A DNA stretch of 64,000 nt from Norana najaformis (lineage: Eukaryota > Annelida > Clitellata > Crassiclitellata > Hormogastridae): contig OZ029916.1 in NCBI GenBank assembly GCA_964023275.1, forward strand, positions 23,034,453 through 23,098,452, read 5' to 3'. The notes beneath the pieces are model-generated. The model saw only the letters and a list, made by a program, of their open reading frames with translations. It was not told the DNA's origin and did no database searches. Position numbers and translations under genes: made by a program. Positions 29,401-42,527 of the stretch are shown one piece after another. The first letter of the stretch is position 1. Each line of letters opens with the position of its first letter.

Positions 29401-32400
29401 AGGCTATAAAGTAGTACAGCAATTGCAATGGTAAAAGAATACCGGCTCTAACAGCAGTATATACACAAAATGCATAAAATGCGCCTAAGAAATGAATCTG
29501 TCCATGGTAGGCAAGTATGTTAAGGCGTACTTAAACGACAGTTCCTGTGGTATTTTTTATTCTAATTCACCAGAAAGACGGTAAATATAAATATCATGCA
29601 GAACGCATAAAATTGCAATAAATCAAATTGATGCACGTAAATGGTTCAACCCGAAAGAAAGAACAATGGTTGTTCCGCTGCTACAGGGTCGACCAATTTA
29701 TACGTTTGCTTACAGGCGTCAGTACGTAGGCTGTTAGCCGACAAAATATGCCTGCTTTGAAAGCTGAGTTTCTGTATAAACCTAAGACAAGTGAAATGTT
29801 AATTTACATTTTGATTAATTGAATTACTGAGCATCATCTGCTGAAGACATAATATAATGTAACTAGAAATCTTGCAGTTTCTCGAACGTGACCGTAACAA
29901 CCAAACACCAAGACACTTTGTGTCATGGCTCATTCAGTGATTATCTTGTTGCATTACCAGATCAATTATTTGTACGACATACAGTTTCGTGTCTGTAGGC
30001 ATAATGCTCATAAACGGTATGCATTGCCAGTGTCCCTAAATGCCAAGGCAGCTATAGAAAAGCACACACACACACACCCATATATGTGTATAAGATATAT
30101 AAAGTCAGCACTAATGGTTACAAGTTGGTACATATACGTATGCATATGTATACACAAACGTATGGCCGCAGTTGCCACTGGCATCGTCTATAGTATGTGT
30201 CCATATATATATATATAGTCCTGACTGCCATGAGCGGGCGCAGATCCGTCCTGAAGTTTTTTTTATCTCGTTTCTCCCGGTGAAGTGAAAGTGCAACCCA
30301 CTGGAGATTATTCGAAGCTTTGCTGTCTGCTCAGCAAAGTGCGGTTTCTTCTGTTGCTGCTGAATGGCTTCCGTAATATTTCACGCAGCCAGGAGTTTGA
30401 TGGAAGCCTAGAAAACAACATCAAACTACAAATACAGCATGTATTTATAAGCCTACGCGGTGTCATAGCACAATCCCAACAGCAGATGCCATATATGTAA
30501 AACATACATACATGTAGTATGATATATTATATATACATATACCATTGTCAGTATCAGAGGATTCCTGCTTCCGAGCAACAGGTGGCGGCTGAGCTGCGAT
30601 ATCCGGACCTCCAAGCGGTTGGAAGACACCACGTGGGCGCCATCGCCACACATGAACTTCACGAGCGGTGGGTCTCACCTGTGCCAGCTGAATTTCAGAC
30701 TCCAAGCAGCCTGGAGACGAGCCCAGATGTGAAGATGGCTGGCTAGGTGTTATGGAACCGGCAGCGCTTCGGAGAGGGACAGGCCGCTAATGTTGAGGAT
30801 GATTACATACCACATGCTACATAAGATCTTTTGGTGCAATTAGTGGTTGAAGAAAGCAGAGACAGAAAACATGTTGGAGGGAGTGCATAGCTGCGCAATG
30901 AACTGGGAAAATGCGTCGCAGATTGAGTATATAGTCTGTCACAAAAAAGTTAGGGGAAATCCCACGGACCCATTTTTTTTCTCCCAGGGTTTGATTTGCC
31001 GTAGGGGTTTGGAGGGTTCGACATCTCTAGGTGATACATCAGGCGTGATAAAAGCGGTCGGTTTTAATTCCCGAAAACCCCCAAGCGAAGTTCAGACACA
31101 TAAATTATCAACCAAGCTCTCACTTTGGGGTGAATGATAAACAGCCGTACAGGCCAAATGGACGCGGTTAATGGAAGACTATGCCATAGGGGATTTCAGT
31201 TTCTTTGTGTTTCAAGAGCTCATTTTAAACTTGCATCATTTAATGCACAAACTTGTATGTATAAAAACTCTTTCATTGCCTGTATGCAGACAATAAACAG
31301 CTATACAGGAATTTGTATGTATGAATTTGACAGGCGTCTGGAGAATGTTCAACAATTCTATTGGTCAAAATTCAAGTTCCCCGTTGTGAACGTTATATTG
31401 GGCTGCTTAGTCAGCAAGTTTTGAGTGCACGTTTATATAGAAGACTTCAATGAATCTTCGGGTTATTGATTTGTTTTTGCACGCGCATATCACGGCGCCT
31501 ACAAATGCCGTTTGATTCCACTTTAACTCTTTCACCTTCAGCATTGCACTTTTTACCAGTGATTCGTCTCTTGTCAGATAAAGATATATTTTGTACATTG
31601 AAACAAATTTTCAATAATATAGCTTCTACACAGTTATATAACATTTAGCTAAAAAATTTAACTCTACTAATTTAAAACGTTTATTTAACGACTCCGTCAT
31701 ATCGAAATGATTGGTATACTGTACTGTAGATAGCCAATCCATACGTCATATACCATATTATGACTACAGGCTCACTTTTGTAAACAAATACTACATATAC
31801 AGCTAGTAACTTTATGTGTGTAGGCCTATTTATCTAAGCCTATCCATGTTCCTAATTTCTTGTTAATTTGGCTTACAGTCTTCACAGTCGTATTTTTAAA
31901 GGCATGGATCTATGCATAGAACCTATAGTATATATAAACTTCGTGAGCAATGTTCAGGTTCTAAGTAGACTTTGATCAGAAGAGTTTTGCCGCCACTGTT
32001 TATAGAGCCAAATCACTGCGTCTATAAATGACGATAATTAACGCATTAATTTAAACCAAGTGGCTACGAACCCTGCGGGCAATGAATGGATCCCAAAGCA
32101 CTACGTAGCTGCAGCATCCGCTGTGTATTAGTTTTTCAATTGTAGGCTAAGTGTTGTAGTCGTAAATGTAGTGTAATTGTAACAAGACATTGGTATAGAG
32201 CCCCTGTTAGGAGCGTCTCTGTACGTGGTTATCAGTCAGATAGAGAAAGCTGTCTTTAACGTTCGACAAAACGTTACATAAATATTATAGTTTTTCGGAC
32301 ATAGTTACTTCAATCGCGAAATTAAACCCCTCCAGACAAACGCATAAGCAATTGCATATTTTGCATAATGGTTAATCCGGCTGCGGCTTCAACGTTTCGT

Positions 32401-35400
32401 CTAATCGTAATCTCGAGATTTCTACAGCGCCAAACGAAAGTTAAGTCGCTGGAACCAGCTTATTAACAGCTTATTCACAGTTTATCCTACACGTGACGGT
32501 GTCTGAAGTTTAGCTTAATCCGCAAGCGGCTTTATTGGCGGCCCAACCGACGGATGTAGTGTCTGGAGTTTACAATAGAACAGACCTGCGTGTAACAATC
32601 TGATGATAAAATAAAGTACCTGCATAGAACTGGCAGAGATTTTCGTCTGAAGATTCACAAAACAGTGCAACCTAATTTTCAGATACATGTATATGTTCGT
32701 TTGCAATTACCTTATCTCATATTTCTTCATATCTAACTTCAGAGTTATATCTTAGCAGAGACTATCGATTGATATGTTTATTTCTTTGGCTCTCCGTAGG
32801 TCTAGTGAATTCTGTAGCGCATATTTATATTGTTTAAATTGACAGTGTCAGTTGGTATGACGACAAATGTGACGGCAAGACGGCTTTGGGGAGCCTCGTT
32901 GACGTCAAGGAACGGTTTGACATCGACGGCATCATTGGACTACCTTGCTCCTCAGGTCAGTCGACAGTCTTCTATGTTATAGCAATTGGACAAGAAACTC
33001 TCCTTAACGCAAACAGAAAGTGTGTAGCAGGGACGTCTCTGGATGTCGGTGCCTGGAGGCCGAATGCAACAAGCCTTTCTGATCGGCCACAATTCACGCC
33101 TAAATCCTTTCAACAGAAAGCACTGCCAAGACACGGAGTTTCGACTCCAACTATTATTTTATAGCAGTCCACAGTAAGCATTATAATAGAAGGTCCATAA
33201 CCTTAACTTAACTGGCTCCAGTTGTAGCACTCTTACAGTACGCATTATTTCGTAACATTAGTCAAAGTGGGATTATGAAACCCGTTCGTGGATGTGTTTG
33301 CAAAGAATACTGAAGTATGCAAAGACTAGGCCTGTATATAAAAGACTGTATGAAGCGTAAGTATATAATGTCATGTTGTCTTCAATTTGCCCGGATTCGT
33401 GCTCTTCCGGCCACCGGCACTCTCCTTTGATGGTGGCCCAAAAGTCGAGGTTTAGATGATCAAGGAAGGCACCTGTACGGCGACAATAGTGGTGATGGAA
33501 GCAGATGCTGAAGGGGGTTAAACTTATATGCTGAAACCGTGTAGTCTTCGTCCTCCGGTTCTGAATAATCGCCGAAAAGGCCATTGAACCGTTACTAATG
33601 TCGTAGTAGGACGTAGAACATGAAATCTCCCGCAGAACCACATTCAGCTAACACTTCAGTATCTAAGTTTGCAAAAGGTCTACACTATACTTTATCGCAT
33701 TGCACTGCACTGTACTTTAGTGTAATTGCACTGTATGGCAGTGTAGCCTATTTTATTGTACTGTATTGTTTTGTATTATAAATGCTTTACAATTTCGAGT
33801 CTCCGATTCAGTTTTCTGATTTTGCGTGTCTGTTAGTCTAATGAAATGGTTCAAATAGAAATAGCTGTACAGTAGACCTACGATGTATCCCGCAGTAACT
33901 TCAGTAAATGAATTAGGCAGCTCATTAAACTCCAGCATAAGCCAACAAGTTTCTGAAAGTCTTAAAACATATGGTTTCCCGGCAAATAAACTGTGAACGT
34001 AATTTTTTGCTGTTGAGTAAATGCATTGGAAATTTCTATGAAGTCGCATCAATAAGTTATCGGGTTGTTGACTCACGAAGGCACGACTTTTCTGTAACTT
34101 TACTTCAGTGAGTTATCCCTTTGTTGACTTGTTTGTGCTTAGTCGGCGTTCGCGCACATTCTAAATATATGCTTCTTATTAGTTGGCGTTCGCGCGCATT
34201 GTCTGACGTCAGCGGTAACCGTTGACCTGGGGAGAAATAGCCTATAAAATGCGATCGCAAATGCATTTTTTGTAGAGCGCGTAGATTTTGTAGTCTGCCG
34301 TGTGCTCATTTCGTAACTTTGATAACAAATGTCGTAGAAAGACTCGTGCGTTTTGCAACCTTTAGTTGACATTTCAAGTACCGTTGTCAGTGAACTAATC
34401 GTTTCTTCAATTGCGCTAATACTCACGCAGTTAGACTTAGGCAATAATCAACAAAGTTTAATACCTAGAATTTGCGAATTTCTCAAACTCTTTGAATATT
34501 ATATGACATCGTTGTTGTCTTCTTCATTCAAATGATTGTAGTATTCGTACTCAAAATATACGTCCTTCATTGTCTTAATAGCTGTAGTTCATATACAGGC
34601 TAATGCCGATCAACGAAATCGTTTAATAATATTATTTATCTTTTGAATAAGCTGGTCCCCGCGGCGAGGCTTTCGTTGGGCGCTGTAGAAATCTCGGAAT
34701 TACGATTACGATTATCCCTTAGCCACAGTCGTCCATCAGAGTGACCTGCATGCAAACATCAAACCATTGCCTGCCCGAGGAGACATTCCTACACTGAGCA
34801 CGTCACATACTTACATTCTTTTCGGCCTAAAGCCATTGAAAACCAGGGGTCTATCCTAAATAGATACTACCTGCCTAAGTAAATTACCACAAGTGTATCG
34901 ATACATTCATCTGAGGCCATGCATTTTACTATTGTCTAAGACATATTTGACAACATTTTCGTGCCTCAAGGATTCATGCAATTCCTGTTCGTACAGCCGC
35001 AATATATGCCTGCAAGCTGACATCGTATTGGGATCTGCCAACTTTTTCGTTTTCCGCAACAAGTTCCGATTTATCGGATAAGATTCAATACTCCACTTTG
35101 GTTCGTGTAATGAGTCCATTCGACCACTTGGCGATCGCTGTCGACAATTTTTTCAATTCCATCTCGGCAAGTATTAATATTAATAAGTATTACATATACT
35201 ACTTACATCTATATAAATTTAATAGACATTTATATTCGGTATAATTCAAGTTTATGGGATAAATATAAATTTATGCAATGTGTAATTATTAATATTAAAA
35301 TAAAATGCCTACTATTAAGGTTAACGGCAGGTATTAATAGGTCTTAGATCATGTTAGTGATTGTAATTAGTAGTACTGTTAATACTTGATAGTATTCCAT

Positions 35401-36044
35401 TTTATTGGATAAATATTATAGGCCTACATAATATGTTATTATTATACAGTATTAATAATAAAATACTACATATATATGTTTATATAAAAATATCAATACC
35501 ATAGATTTATATTATTACATTAATATTAATACAATGTAAATTTCACAGTATTAGAACATACGCACACTCTCCGTCTATTTCTATCTCTATGTGTTTTTGT
35601 AGTATATAAGTTTAAGACCCTATATTTATAGGGGCGCCAAATGAATGCACAATTACCTTGTTTCAGACTTACTAGGCAGTCGATCACCCTACATACGTCT
35701 GGAAGATCTTACAGAATATGAGTTTTGAATAAAGATTAACCAAGGCTCAACCGTCAATTTTATGAAATAGCTGGTGGTCTTGGCTTATAGCTTTTAAGGC
35801 GCTAAAAAAAATTTACGACTACTTTGCTTAATTTTAGTGGCGCCACACTGCGATGATAAGTAGCTACGATCCGGATAATAGTTGCGAATACTCCACGAAA
35901 GCTCTGAAGGAGAAATTCTCTAGTTCGAGTATTTCAGTCGCCGAGTCTATTATTGTTTCGAACAAATTTCAGCGAAAAGACATTGACAGCTATTTGGATC
36001 GAATCAGGATTTCCAGTCGCGGTCAGTTCTCGGTTAATTTCCTT

Positions 36045-36077
<33 letters not shown>

Positions 36078-36081
36078 CCTC

Positions 36082-36112
<31 letters not shown>

Positions 36113-39100
36113 TCGCTTCATTTGCACATAGTAATCCAATAGGCCAATTTACTAATTATAGCCCATAATTAATGGTAATTTTAATTGTAATTTTTATTGT
36201 GACTAAAAAATTGAAATTGTAATAACGACAATTTTTATTGACCCTAATAACGACAATTTTTATAGACCTATACAAGTAGTGTTTTTCAAGGGTGCTTTAC
36301 AAAGTCAGTTGTCAGCACAAGTGCTAAAAGATAAGTAATAGCTATATTGTTATATGGTCATTGTTGTTACTGTTTAACCCTTGGGTACAAATCGTTTCAG
36401 AGTTTAAAAGATTAGTCTATTAACATGCCTATTTATAGTAAAGATGTGAAACGCTACACAAAAGCAAATCTGTCTTACACTTGTAGCATATATAATTGAG
36501 TTAAAATCGATTAATTTGCTACCGCTGCAATAAAAATGAAACAAGAACTGCATGCTTGCAGGCCAGAGAGAAGCTGATTTAAAAAGCAATTGACGTCTGT
36601 TGCTTGAACACATTGATTGTGGAATAATTTAGTATGACGAGCAAATGTCTATCATACTGAGCATTCTTTCGAAAATATATATGTAGGCTATTTACAGCTT
36701 TCTTTTAAAGTGCATTAATCTGTAGCAGCATGGCTTACTGATGCTGCTTACATGAAGGCCCACTGTCGCAAAAACACTGAATATGAATGTAAACGGTTTT
36801 ATATGGCAACCGTATGGCCTCGACCTTGCTCGTTATTCAATGAATTGATCGGGTGAGTTTCTTCACCACCGCTACCCGTTTGAATGGGCGCCACGCCATT
36901 TAAGGTCCCCGTGTATGGACAGTGGACAGATTTAAATGGACAGATTTAAGATATGGATAGATTTAAGATATGGATAGATTTAAATCTCTGAAATATAGCC
37001 ATTATCGGTTTGCGAACAGTCACCTTGACGTACGCTTATTATAAATTCGTTTTTCTGGTTTTTGGCTCTGACATTCAACACATCGAAAATAATTGTGAAT
37101 GAATGGAGTAATTACACTGATAGACTCTCTATCGGTCAGTGTGCCTGCTACTTACAAATAAATAACTCAAACAGGGTGCCACGTTCGCCGTCTCAAGTGA
37201 TGTCGTCATCAGCACGTGTGGTGCCCTCTGGTGATCATGGATGGTAGCTGGAGGTAAACCATCGGCCGCCAATAAAGGACCTTACCTGACTCGAGGGAGT
37301 GTCGGACAAGTGTAAACAGAGGAGAGAGCGACTCTCTAGACCAGACAAGACAGAACTCTGTAGATGAAATAAACTACTTGTCATTCAGTTTCTTCAGTTT
37401 CTCCTAAGTTGTGTTTCGTTCCAGTCTTGATTAAAATACTAATCAATTCGTGGTCTCGGCTATCGTGTGACGCAGATAAATCGCCGATCGATGTTGTGTG
37501 CCAGGAAGTCCTCTGATGGCGAAAGTTGGTCAGATGAACAAACAGCTATGATTCTTCTTCCTCTCATCATTTTTGAATCTGCGGCTGTCATGAGGACTAA
37601 GGGACTCATTAAATTTCGACCATGCTTCTCCTCAGTTTGACTTTTGCCGCTGGCTTACGAGCCATCGGAAGAATGACTACAGTTGATCCTGTAGTTACGC
37701 TTGTTTACTCTAGGATGCAGATGACGACTGCAATCTTGATGAAATGTATCGTTATTTATGTTACTAGGCCTACTACACGAATTAGCGTTGCATTGTTGTT
37801 GATAATAATGATGACGACAACGACGATTATGTTGTTGTTTTGTAGTACACAAGTACACGCTATTTAAAAACGAATCAGAATGGCTTAAACGTGTCGTATA
37901 TATGCTGTGTCAAGAGTCTTGCGATTTATATACCCGGTCACCCATCAGTTTCGTTAATCTCATAAGCCAACTCTTCCTCTTTTCCTCCTTATTCTTCCTT
38001 TTTCCAGCTGACGCAGATTCCTCCTAATGGTCGTGTATACCTCGTGTGTTTTCTGCTGGAAAAGATTTTCCGATCGAGAGCGATCTGCCGAGGAGTGCCT
38101 TTGAGTATTCGCCATCTCAAATTTTCATCCTCATTTTTACGGGACCATTAGCAGTCTAAACCAAAGAGGTTATACTACTGTACTTACACATATATCGTTG
38201 GTCTAAACAACAGCGTATCCGCCGTACGACTCTTGATCCATGTTCAGTGCAAGTGGGCGGAGTCTATAGAAAAGAAGCCTCGATTAATTTTAATATCAGA
38301 AACAATTAGCCAATCAGAATAATTAACTAGTTTTTAATAAGCGTGCAGAGAGTAAAATGAATAAAGCGCAATTATTAACTTAAAACTAAAGGCAGTTTAT
38401 TTGGGCCAACAGTGAATTAACGAATCAACAACTTTTTCTGACGTCACAAGTCACCGACTGATCAAAAAAAGAAACAGCACATTCCTAATTTGCAAGCCAT
38501 TTGTGACCAGTTCAGCCCCGTTTTCCTTTCTCTACACGTAAACAATAAGTGCGTAAACCACTTAAATTGGCGGCTGTAGCGATTAGGCCAGTAGTACGAC
38601 TTTGAAGTGCTTTGCTTTGAAAACCGCAAGAAAATTAAACATGTTCTAGTGGTCCCGAAGTACTTGGCTAATGCTTCGAAGTGTCCACTTATTGGATTAA
38701 AATCCCCGGAATAATTTCCGCTGATTAGCGGGAATTCCGCTCCAGGTGATGTTGGTTGTGATGCTTAGAAAACGCGGTTTCCTGTCTGCCACTTCAGCGG
38801 CTCCTTTGAAAAGCGATAATCTCAGATGTCACGATGTGATACTTCGTCCAAGTTTGCAAATGCCTTCAAGGCGTTCTAAGTCATCGTTAGGAAGTCCTCT
38901 AATGAAATCGCTGCGGTGTTCTCGGCCGCTAAAGAACCTGCTAATTAACCATCAAAAACGTCCGATAAACTATTGTTGTCAACGTTCTTGTAATAGGCAT
39001 TTGCAGCTGGCGGCGTTGGCTTCTGCTTTGTCTATAGATTCATATATATATAAGTAAGTAAGTAAATCTTTTAATAACTAGCTAATCGCACATCGGTTTA

Positions 39101-42100
39101 CAAGTATTTAAGAACACAAGAAAAACTTAATATGCACACAACATCCTAATAATAAAACATTTGCGGCGTTAAATTATCAGCAGAAGGAATAATACGATCA
39201 TGGGTTTGGGGCCGTAGGGAATAACTGAGGGTTTTAACTGGCGGGAGTAGCTGCTGTAAGACATTATATATACATAGATATATAATGGTGATGTCTTTGG
39301 TAATGAGCGATCTTTACATCCGGATGGCCAGTCCACCGTTAGCTTTTCAGTCCATGTTCCACGCCCGCCATGTCAAAGTCTAGAAAGCCATTGCGAGGAA
39401 CAAAGAGCAGTTGGGCAAGGATGCAAGGGTGCCATGGCGCTTGTCTACTAAGCTGAAATGTGAGAGATCGTGGCAGCTGCGGCAACCTGAATCAGCCACT
39501 GGATCCGCGTCTGGGAGTTTATCATGACAGATAAAAACACAGCATCGTCATTGATATAAAGATAATCAGTCTCGCTCGTTGTCTTTCTCGTTTTGTCATC
39601 GCCTTTATGATCATCATCATATTCATTTTCTTCTCTTCCCCTCCACCTTCTCATTTTCCACATAATGATGATGATGACCATGACGACGACGACGAGAACG
39701 ACAACGAGGACGACGACGACGACGATGATGATGATGATGATGTCAGTGATTACGACGGTGGTGGTGATCGTAGTGATGATGATGCTGATAATGATTATAA
39801 CGGTTAGGCTGATGGTAATTTATTGTTGTAGTCGTGATGATGTGTGGAGTCGATGATTTCATTCGCGACTTTATGTTGGCTGCAAAAGATAAAGATATGA
39901 CGAACGGTGAATTCGTCTACATACTGATCCAGCTGCTTCCGCCAGACAACTATTTGACGCCTTGGATAAGAAACGACTCGTCCGACGAAAAGGCTAAGAG
40001 GGCTTTTTTCCCTTTGCTGCAGGTAATGCAGGCTTCCCGTAGCAAGCACATGCATTTCTTAGAAAGATAATTACTAGGTCTACTCCGTTAATTGCATTTT
40101 TTAAGCGCGACTCAAAACTTCTTATTTAAATAAAGTTGCTCAATTAATTAGTTACATCTGTTTTTCGTTCATTAATTTCATCCTCTGAGCGACTTGTCCA
40201 TGTCTTTGATTCAAGTGTGACGTTTGGAACATGAATCTATTATTATTATTTATTGTCCCGAAGTACACATGATCCCAGGATTTAAAAAGCTCAGGAGAAA
40301 TAAAATGCCTGGATTGGCTAAACATCGTCAAGTTCTGGCTTAGAGAAAGCGCTAACGATAACAAACTTCTCTTTAGCTTTCCCATATGCGTTAATACTCA
40401 AATCCCACCCGGGGAGATAACAAGCTGAACTATCGCACCATTGGGATTGTATTCCATGTAAGGTCAACTATCAAACCAGAAAAATGGCGCTCAGAGTTGC
40501 TCAACTTCATTGTGATTGTCAGTGTTGTAACTCCAGCTTTAAACATGTCCAAAAAACCTAATAGAATATCAATCAGCTATAACGAATATTCAGAACTGAG
40601 TACATTAGTTCGACTACAGCCCCGTAACATGAGGGAGTTAATTTTCAGCTGAGTCTTGGCTTTCCAAGTGACCCATCCGTTGCCGATTTCGTAAATCAGA
40701 TTCCGATGGCAATGTCACAACCACCGTGGAACTATAATCGCACACTCGTAACCGGGCAAAAGGTGAGTCATGCAGATTGCTATAATATAATAATATAGCA
40801 CTTCTACTGTTGTGCATTCACGATTATCGTAATCCTAATCATAATCTCGAGATTTCTACAGCACCCAACGAAAACACGTCACGAGGGCCAACTTATTCAC
40901 AGGCGCTCAGTCAAAACCGAATCGATAGGGAAAAAGGGGTTGGGTTCCAGGTCAAGATCCAAAAGTCAGGCAGAGACACAGCGTGGCAGCTACGGTGGTT
41001 GGTGTTTGGGATTGGAGCGGAAAGAGAGATAAGAAGAGTCAGGATAGGATCTGTGAAAGAAGAGTGTTTAGTAAAGTGATTAGAAAAGCGAATAGGGTAC
41101 ACATTTAAGGCTGTCGTTAAGTAGGGCAGTTTTGAATATCGTTATATAAGAATCTTATGGACGGTAAGATGAAGCCTGTTTGTGCCAGAGTAGATAGTTT
41201 ATTAGTCCTCTAAGACTTCTTAAGCACCGTTATCATTGTAAAAGAAGCTATTCAGCTACAGAGAAATTCTGAATCGGTTTTTAAGTTTAATACATTACGG
41301 CAAAAATGACCTGCCAGATGTGGAATACAAAATAAACTATCACCAGTCCAATATCGTAAAGAATTTTGTAGCCCAATTATAAGGATGCATATAGGACTAG
41401 AAGAATAAAATTCCGTCAGATGATAACGGACTCTGGAGCATATCTTGCAAATCAGTGTTTTGATATACGCACCTATACATCTAATTTCAACAACCTTTAC
41501 AGAGCAGTATTTCAGACAGTGCAATGCCGTGAGCAGAAGATAACTGCATAAGATATCAACAGTGAAATTTTAATGGTGGACTTACTGACAGATTGAAAGA
41601 CTGACCGACCGACTGACTAACCGACAGATCGACCGACTGAATCCGTTTTAACTGATCCAGTTGTGCACACATGAAGGCTGTTATCTGTAATCTGTATCCC
41701 GATAGCTGAAATAACTCACTGGCTACCGATTTCAAGCAGTAGATTGATTTTCAAGCACGGAATTGACCGTTCGATGTCAGACAATGTTTTTGAAGCGTGA
41801 TGTTGACAGCACGAGTCAGAAGCTTGTTTAAAAGTCATGCAATGGCTTCAGGAATAAGCTGAATCCGTTTTAACTAAATCCGTTACAAACGCGCAGGCAT
41901 GTATTTAATTTTGGTTTTTCTGCTACGCTTAAAGGCAAAGATGGGCCTATTTATATCATGTTATTTGCTCTCAAAAGGTCGACTGTTCCTTGATATACAT
42001 GAAGCATCCATCGGTCCACTATTTTTCAGAAAACTAGTTATAAGTTACTGATAAAGATTATAGGATTATACAGAACGAATTAATATTGGGTTCCATATAT

Positions 42101-42479
42101 TCCAACCTTTGCCCCTTGCCTTTTTAATTTGGAACTGTCCGACCAATGTGATGTGTTTGTTAGTGTATGTATTTAAGTGTATGCTTAGGGGGTCACATAT
42201 AGCATATTGTTTGTCATTGTGAAATTTCTGTACTTCCTCCACTCTCACTCTATATCCTTTTGTATTACGTCTTTGTACCTGCCTCGAGTTAATTTTTATA
42301 AACTACAGTACTAAGGTGAAGGTCACTTCTAAGCTACCTTCCAAACGACGGTCGCTTCTAAGGCACATTCCAAACGAGGACGGGTTCTGGCTCACCTCCA
42401 AAACGAGTGTGCCTTTAAATATTTGATGATGATGATGATGATGATGATGAAGCTGATGATGATGATGATGATGATGATG

Positions 42480-42527
<48 letters not shown>

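Larger units (their letters stand above)
24298..32845 (+). other. Intron 1 of the guanylyl cyclase gene (8.5 kb)
   Basis: GT-AG. Holds a dispersed repeat (24343), a 13-bp minisatellite, CTT/ATT arrays, a CR1-like LINE fragment followed by a tRNA-like SINE, an 11-bp minisatellite, an unexplained G/C-rich patch at 30549-30770 and a LINE tail at 32401. The stretches 25.1-26.1, 28.6-30.5 and 30.8-32.4 kb show nothing I can name. Confidence 0.7.

Noticed and set aside
33753..34076. 107-aa minus-strand ORF and the neighbouring one at 33273-33641
   Set aside because: No recognisable family and no splice context; most likely chance open frames or old repeat remnants.
34907..35119. 70-aa minus-strand ORF ([13 protein letters not shown]...)
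   Set aside because: Antisense to real cyclase exon 3, which fits phase and family on the plus strand.
38008..38110. Possible cyclase exon after a strong pyrimidine tract, reading [14 protein letters not shown]
   Set aside because: Needs phase 0, but exon 4 ends in phase 1 and joins perfectly to exon 5 at 39832. No convincing donor follows.
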